From Bradyrhizobium sp. sGM-13 (GTDB lineage Bacteria; Pseudomonadota; Alphaproteobacteria; Rhizobiales; Xanthobacteraceae): a stretch of DNA of 64,000 bases. Positions within the stretch are counted from its first letter, which is position 1. Each line of letters begins with the position of its first letter. Positions 60,326 to 64,000 of this stretch are shown piece by piece. A program made the position numbers and the translations under genes. Under the pieces are notes generated by a model that saw only the letters and a program-made list of their open reading frames with translations, made no database searches and was not told the origin of the DNA. The stretch is taken from positions 84,662 to 148,661 of the forward strand of contig NZ_JAGWDK010000018.1 of the NCBI RefSeq assembly GCF_018398875.1, in the 5' to 3' direction.

Positions 60326-61057
60326 TCAAAGCGGCTTCGCTGCGCTCCACATATCTTTGTAAGCGATCAATTTGAGCGAAGCAGGCTCAGCTTCAACCTT
60401 TACAATGGATGCTGGAGACCGCCCTGCAATCGCGTTGAAAGACTGTGTTGCGATCCACACAAGTTCGCCGTCAACAATTATAAGGCGGTCATGAAGCGAG
60501 CGTCGAGGCGCCAGCTTCGCTTCCAGCTTCCATTTGTCGGGAAACTGAGCTTTCCATCGCTCGATCGCGGGGCGCAATGACGGCTTCACGCTATTCTCGT
60601 CACTCAAGATCTGAATTTGGATGTTCTCTGGCGCCGTCGGAACAAAATCTCGTACGAGAACCTCGTCGGCGTAGGGGTCGATAATCATCAGGGTCTTGGT
60701 TGCGCGAGCGAACACCTTCCCCACAGAGGCGAGAGCGTCAAATGCATTTCCTGCCAAGATAAACGTGCCCTGTACATCCGCGGGCACGTACATTTCGACG
60801 ACGGCAAGCGAGCGATGCAAAATGGTTTGTATAGCTCCGACCGCCTGTTCGTGGCTCGCGGTGTCCACCTCTGTCGCAGCAGTGTCCATCGCGTCCCTAA
60901 AAGCGTTAGTGTCGGCGGGGTCGCGACAAGCCTTAACCAATGCATATGCTTTACCGAGCCAACGCAGAGTATCTGGGCCGTATAAATCATCTCCTCTCAA
61001 GTCGGGCATCGACTCGATAAGCCGGCCTAATTGAACGTAAAGGGAAGTCGTATCCAT
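60326..61057 (-). CDS. PLD-like protein with degenerate HKD motif
   Basis: ATG 61057 gives 243 residues. The C-terminal half is a phospholipase-D/nuclease-like domain with LHDRLIIVDGELVWIATQS, where the HxK of the family reads HDR. There is a single such motif, so a dimer would be needed for activity. The N-terminal half is helical. Proteins of this kind occur as effectors in defence islands. It is adjacent to tRNA-Glu and convergent with the ABC ATPase; the flank 61058-61161 is AT-rich and empty. Confidence 0.65.
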   Translation of the reverse strand: MDTTSLYVQLGRLIESMPDLRGDDLYGPDTLRWLGKAYALVKACRDPADTNAFRDAMDTAATEVDTASHEQAVGAIQTILHRSLAVVEMYVPADVQGTFILAGNAFDALASVGKVFARATKTLMIIDPYADEVLVRDFVPTAPENIQIQILSDENSVKPSLRPAIERWKAQFPDKWKLEAKLAPRRSLHDRLIIVDGELVWIATQSFNAIAGRSPASIVKVEAEPASLKLIAYKDMWSAAKPL

Positions 61058-61161
61058 CGCCTGACCACGGATCGAAACCGAAACAAAGGATGTCCCACTC
61101 GAAACACAAATGGGACGAAAGGTCAAAAAACGACAGAAAAAACAAGGGAAAATTTCGAGGA

Positions 61162-61236
61162 TGGCGCTCCCTAGGGGAATCGAACCCCTGTTTCAGCCTT
61201 GAGAGGGCCGCGTCCTAACCGCTAGACGAAGGGAGC
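61162..61236 (-). tRNA. tRNA-Glu (CTC anticodon)
   Basis: On the minus strand the molecule starts GCTCCCTTCGTCTAGCGG, folds to a cloverleaf with acceptor GCTCCCT/AGGGAGC, T-loop GTTCGATTC, and anticodon loop CTCTCAA, giving anticodon CTC (glutamate). The 3' CCA is encoded. The 3' end faces the ABC-3C/PLD genes, which makes it a likely integration site for the island. Confidence 0.95.
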
Positions 61237-61369
61237 GTGTGCTTCAGGGAATAGCCTCGAAATGTGCGGTCGGCAAGGCAAGTCTGCAGCCTTCGCACGG
61301 GTGGTTAATCCTGTTACTTCGGGTCCTCAAACCCACCCCGGTGCACGCCCAACCCCGATCCGCCCTGCC

Positions 61370-61708
61370 TCAGGGTTCGCTCACGAATCTGAGCTTTCCG
61401 GCCGGTTTCAGCGTCTTGGCGTCAAAGGTGCGGATTTCGGTCACCCCGCTTATATCCAGCGTCAGCACCAGACGCTCGCCGGCGACAGCCGTCGAGACGA
61501 TGCGGGCGCCCTTGGGTAGGGTCTCCGTGATGTCCGTGGTGCCTGGCGTGGGGCTTCCCTCGCCGCGGTAAAGACGGTACCCGACGGCGGTCAGGACCAC
61601 GGCCACCGCGAGCGCCGAGGTCAGGCCCGCGATCAGCATCATCCGCCGCACCCGCGCGATCAGCGCGGCCTGCTCGGGGGTCGGTTCGGGCGCAACGGTA
61701 TCGGTCAT
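61370..61708 (-). CDS. Single-span membrane protein (DUF6476-like)
   Basis: A 112-residue protein with a cytoplasmic N-terminus, one membrane helix (RMMLIAGLTSALAVAVVLTAVGY) and a periplasmic beta-rich part with LPKGARIVSTAVAGERLVLTLD. It resembles DUF6476, a small alphaproteobacterial family of unknown function. Its start codon overlaps that of the divergent RluA gene. Confidence 0.75.
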   Translation of the reverse strand: MTDTVAPEPTPEQAALIARVRRMMLIAGLTSALAVAVVLTAVGYRLYRGEGSPTPGTTDITETLPKGARIVSTAVAGERLVLTLDISGVTEIRTFDAKTLKPAGKLRFVSEP

Positions 61709-62735
61709 GCAAGGCTCTAGCTTGGAACAGGGACTATCGAACGGCGGTCAAAGGCTGGAGGTTACCGTCGGCGGCGACGAGGGATCGCCCCGCCTCGACC
61801 GCGTGCTCGCGGTGCTCCGCCCGGAACTGTCCCGCTCGCGGCTGAAGGCGCTGATCCTGGCCGGTTCCGTCACCGCCAAGGGCACCCCCATCCGCGACCC
61901 CGCTTATCATGTCGCGGCTGGCGATACGATCACAATCGACGTCCCCGAAGCCGCGCCGCCGGAGCCTTTGGGCGAAGATATCGCGCTCGATATCGTCTAT
62001 GAGGATGACGACATCATCGTCATCGACAAGCCGAAGGGACTGGTCGTGCATCCGGCCGCCGGCCATGAGAGCGGCACGCTGGTCAACGCGCTGATCGCGC
62101 ATTGCGGCGCCAGCCTTTCCGGCATCGGCGGCGTACGGCGGCCGGGCATCGTGCACCGGTTAGATAAGGACACGACGGGCCTGATGGTGGTCGCCAAGAA
62201 CGACCACGCCCACCAATCGCTGACCGCGCAATTCGCTGATCACGGCCGCACCGGTCCGATGCAGCGCGGCTATATGGCCTTCATCTGGGGCGTACCCAAC
62301 CGCCAGCGCGGCACGGTCGCAGCCCCAATCGACCGGCATCCGTACGCCCGCGAGAAGATGGCGGTGCGCCCGGGCGGACGCGAGGCCGTCACCCATTGGG
62401 AATTGCAGGCGGCCTATCAGGGGCGCGATGGCAAGCCGGTCGCTTCCCTCCTCGCTTGCCAGCTCGAGACCGGCCGGACCCATCAGATCCGGGTGCACCT
62501 CGCCCATATCGGCCACCCTCTGATGGGCGATGCCGTTTATGGCCCGCACTTCAAGACCAAGGCCCGCCACCTCGGCCCCGAGGGCCAGGCGGCGCTAGCC
62601 GCCCTCGGCCGCCAGGCCCTGCACGCTTATCTGCTTGCCCTGGAACATCCCCGAACGGGAGAACTTTTGCATTGGGAGGCGCCGCTGCCGGAGGATCTCA
62701 TCCTTCTGCAAAGCGCCCTGGAAGCGGCCCTATGA
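61707..62735 (+). CDS. RluA-family pseudouridine synthase
   Basis: The 342-residue protein has an S4-like RNA-binding start (RLDRVLAVLRPELSRSRLKALI), then the catalytic GIVHRLDKDTTGLMVVAKN with the Asp of HRLDKDT, and QLETGRTHQIRVHLAHIGHPLMGDAVYG. It isomerises uridine in 23S rRNA; the RluD type is closest. The ATG at 61707 shares two bases with the divergent ATG at 61708. It has no strong ribosome site, so a later start within the first 15 residues is possible. Confidence 0.92.
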   Translation: MQGSSLEQGLSNGGQRLEVTVGGDEGSPRLDRVLAVLRPELSRSRLKALILAGSVTAKGTPIRDPAYHVAAGDTITIDVPEAAPPEPLGEDIALDIVYEDDDIIVIDKPKGLVVHPAAGHESGTLVNALIAHCGASLSGIGGVRRPGIVHRLDKDTTGLMVVAKNDHAHQSLTAQFADHGRTGPMQRGYMAFIWGVPNRQRGTVAAPIDRHPYAREKMAVRPGGREAVTHWELQAAYQGRDGKPVASLLACQLETGRTHQIRVHLAHIGHPLMGDAVYGPHFKTKARHLGPEGQAALAALGRQALHAYLLALEHPRTGELLHWEAPLPEDLILLQSALEAAL

Positions 62736-62844
62736 CGCAGGCTTTTCAGGAAACTTAAGCTATACCAATAAGTTATGCCTGCCACACGGGGACGTGACGT
62801 CAGCATTCCTTCCCTATTTGTTCGTTTTTTGCTATGTTGCATAT

Positions 62845-62862
62845 GCGTTGAATATCCAACGC
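62845..62862 (+). promoter_or_regulatory. Inverted repeat in the rpoH leader
   Basis: GCGTTG-AATATC-CAACGC is a perfect 6-bp inverted repeat, 89-106 bp upstream of the rpoH start. It could be an operator or a leader hairpin. AT-rich sequence TTGTTCGTTTTTTGCTATGT just upstream may hold a promoter. Confidence 0.4.
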
Positions 62863-62950
62863 GGAACATCGCAGCGTGATTGGCTTTAACACAGCGGTCA
62901 CCTGCCGGGCCCGCCGCTATCGGGGGCCTGAACCACTGGAGGGCGCTCAA

Positions 62951-63847
62951 ATGGCCCGTACAGCTACCTTGCCGGTTCTCAATGGAGAATCCGGTCTGTC
63001 TAGATACCTCGCCGAGATCCGCAAATTTCCGATGCTGGAACCCCAGCAGGAATACATGCTCGCCAAACGCTGGCGCGAGCATGACGATCGCGACGCGGCG
63101 CATCACCTTGTCACCAGCCATCTCCGGCTCGTGGCCAAGATCGCCATGGGCTATCGCGGCTACGGCTTGCCGATCTCTGAAGTCGTTTCAGAAGGCAATG
63201 TCGGCCTGATGCAGGCGGTCAAGCGGTTCGAGCCCGAGAAGGGTTTTCGTCTCGCCACCTACGCCATGTGGTGGATCAAGGCTTCGATTCAAGAGTACAT
63301 TCTGCGTTCATGGTCGCTCGTGAAAATGGGAACCACCGCGAACCAGAAGAAGCTCTTCTTCAACCTGCGCAAGGCGAAGAGCAAGATCTCCGCGCTGGAC
63401 GAGGGTGATCTCCACCCCGATCAGGTAAAGCTGATCGCCAAGCGTCTCGGCGTGACGGATCAGGACGTGATCGACATGAACCGCCGTCTCGGCGGCGACG
63501 CGTCGCTCAACGCGCCGATCCGCGACGACGGCGAAGCCGGCGAATGGCAGGACTGGCTGGTCGACAACTCGCCCAACCAGGAAGCCGTGATGGCCGAGCA
63601 CGAGGAGTTCGATCATCGCCGTCAGGCGTTGAACGGCGCCATCGGCGTGCTCAACCCGCGCGAACGCCGCATCTTCGAGGCGCGGCGCCTGGCGGAAGAG
63701 CCGATGACGCTGGAAGACCTCGCCGCGGAATTCGGCGTCTCGCGCGAACGCGTGCGGCAGATCGAGGTCCGCGCTTTCGAAAAGGTGCAGTCGGCCGTCA
63801 AGGGCACGATTGCCCGGCAGGAAGCCGAACTCGAAGCTGCGCACTAA
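62951..63847 (+). CDS. rpoH: RNA polymerase heat-shock sigma factor (sigma-32)
   Basis: ATG 62951 follows GGAGG and begins a 298-residue sigma-70-family protein. Region 1.2 reads LSRYLAEIRKFPMLEPQQEYMLAKRW, region 2 has GYRGYGLPISEVVSEGNVGLMQAVKRFEPEKGFRLATYAMWWIKASIQEYIL (2.1-2.4), and region 4.2 DLAAEFGVSRERVRQIEVRAFEKV. The RpoH box QKKLFFNLRKAKSK, unique to heat-shock sigma factors, is present near 132. It directs transcription of chaperones and proteases under heat or folding stress. Confidence 0.97.
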   Translation: MARTATLPVLNGESGLSRYLAEIRKFPMLEPQQEYMLAKRWREHDDRDAAHHLVTSHLRLVAKIAMGYRGYGLPISEVVSEGNVGLMQAVKRFEPEKGFRLATYAMWWIKASIQEYILRSWSLVKMGTTANQKKLFFNLRKAKSKISALDEGDLHPDQVKLIAKRLGVTDQDVIDMNRRLGGDASLNAPIRDDGEAGEWQDWLVDNSPNQEAVMAEHEEFDHRRQALNGAIGVLNPRERRIFEARRLAEEPMTLEDLAAEFGVSRERVRQIEVRAFEKVQSAVKGTIARQEAELEAAH

Positions 63848-63872
63848 TTCGCGGCAGAGGTATCAAGTAACG

Positions 63873-63905
63873 AAAGCCGGCGGCAACGCCGGCTTTTTGT
63901 TTTGG
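63873..63905 (+). terminator. Rho-independent terminator after rpoH
   Basis: AAAGCCGGCG (63873-63882), a GNRA-like GCAA loop and CGCCGGCTTT (63887-63896) form a 10-bp GC-rich stem followed by TTTGTTTT. It is a strong terminator 25 bp after the rpoH stop. Confidence 0.9.
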
Positions 63906-63928
63906 ACGCGTGCTGCTTCCCCAACATC

Positions 63929-64000
63929 GCTGTCGTCCCTGCGAACGCAGGGACCCATACCGCGTGATCTATCGAGGAGGCGCGGTAGCAGACACCTTAT
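63929..64000. repeat. Interspersed repeat with GTCCCTGCGAACGCAGGGAC palindrome, runs off the window
   Basis: The palindrome spans 63935-63954 (8-bp arms, 4-base loop) and is followed by CCCATACCGCGTG. I recognise this as a common dispersed element of Bradyrhizobium genomes. It continues past the window end. Confidence 0.75.

Noticed and set aside
1..64000. CRISPR arrays, rRNA genes and insertion sequences
   Set aside because: No regularly spaced repeats, no rRNA-like sequence and no transposase motifs were seen.

Overview
This 64 kb window is high-GC alphaproteobacterial chromosome, most probably Bradyrhizobium or a close relative. The grounds are codon use, the RpoH sequence at the right end, dense operons with ATGA/GTGA start-stop overlaps, and interspersed palindromic repeats of a type I know from Bradyrhizobium genomes (17384-17476 and 63929-64000). 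The left three quarters is accessory metabolism; housekeeping-type genes (RluA-type pseudouridine synthase, rpoH) lie at the right end behind a tRNA-Glu.

Region 1 (1-13.7 kb) holds two divergent acyl-CoA ligases and a leftward operon: racemase fold, thiolase fold, DUF35-SDR fusion, metal-dependent cyclase and a periplasmic binding protein. A lone alpha/beta-hydrolase and a rightward branched-chain-type ABC importer (binding protein, permease, fused permease-ATPase, ATPase) follow. Several enzymes here keep the fold but have lost the canonical catalytic residues: the racemase lacks both cysteines, the thiolase lacks Cys and His, the SDR lacks Lys, and the hydrolase lacks Ser and His. A thiolase without Cys/His next to DUF35 recalls the Ltp2-ChsH2(DUF35) retro-aldolases.

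Region 2 (13.7-28.4 kb) is an aromatic-acid catabolic island. A leftward operon encodes acyl-CoA dehydrogenase, RidA, gentisate-dioxygenase-like cupin, FAH-family hydrolase, flavin reductase, a frameshifted opine dehydrogenase and 3-hydroxyacyl-CoA dehydrogenase. A rightward operon encodes a two-subunit indolepyruvate oxidoreductase, a PDR-type reductase, Rieske oxygenase alpha and beta subunits, an SDR and a MarR regulator. A shared 19-bp motif at four promoters (402, 7825, 20329, 20485) suggests that regions 1 and 2 form one regulon.

Region 3 (28.4-36.9 kb) has an aldehyde dehydrogenase, an SDR, a Bug-type binding protein, a secreted hydrolase, a DUF6282 hydrolase, a cupin and an HpcH aldolase, facing an IclR regulator, then an HxlR regulator. 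Its pathway is unknown.

Region 4 (37-49 kb) is a sugar operon under a LacI repressor: ABC importer, zinc dehydrogenase, PfkB kinase, LacD/YihT-type aldolase and an enolase-superfamily enzyme. The kinase resembles sulfofructose kinase YihV and keeps the three residues that bind the sulfonate there, so sulfosugar breakdown is a testable possibility. A YeiH-type putative sulfate exporter lies nearby.

Region 5 (49-64 kb) has a methyltransferase, a class A penicillin-binding protein with a secreted partner, small hypotheticals, and a defence-like island beside tRNA-Glu(CTC). The island holds a three-gene ABC-3C system (nuclease effector broken by one frameshift, middle component, DUF3732 ABC ATPase with zinc hook) and a PLD-like protein. 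An RluA-type pseudouridine synthase and rpoH close the window.
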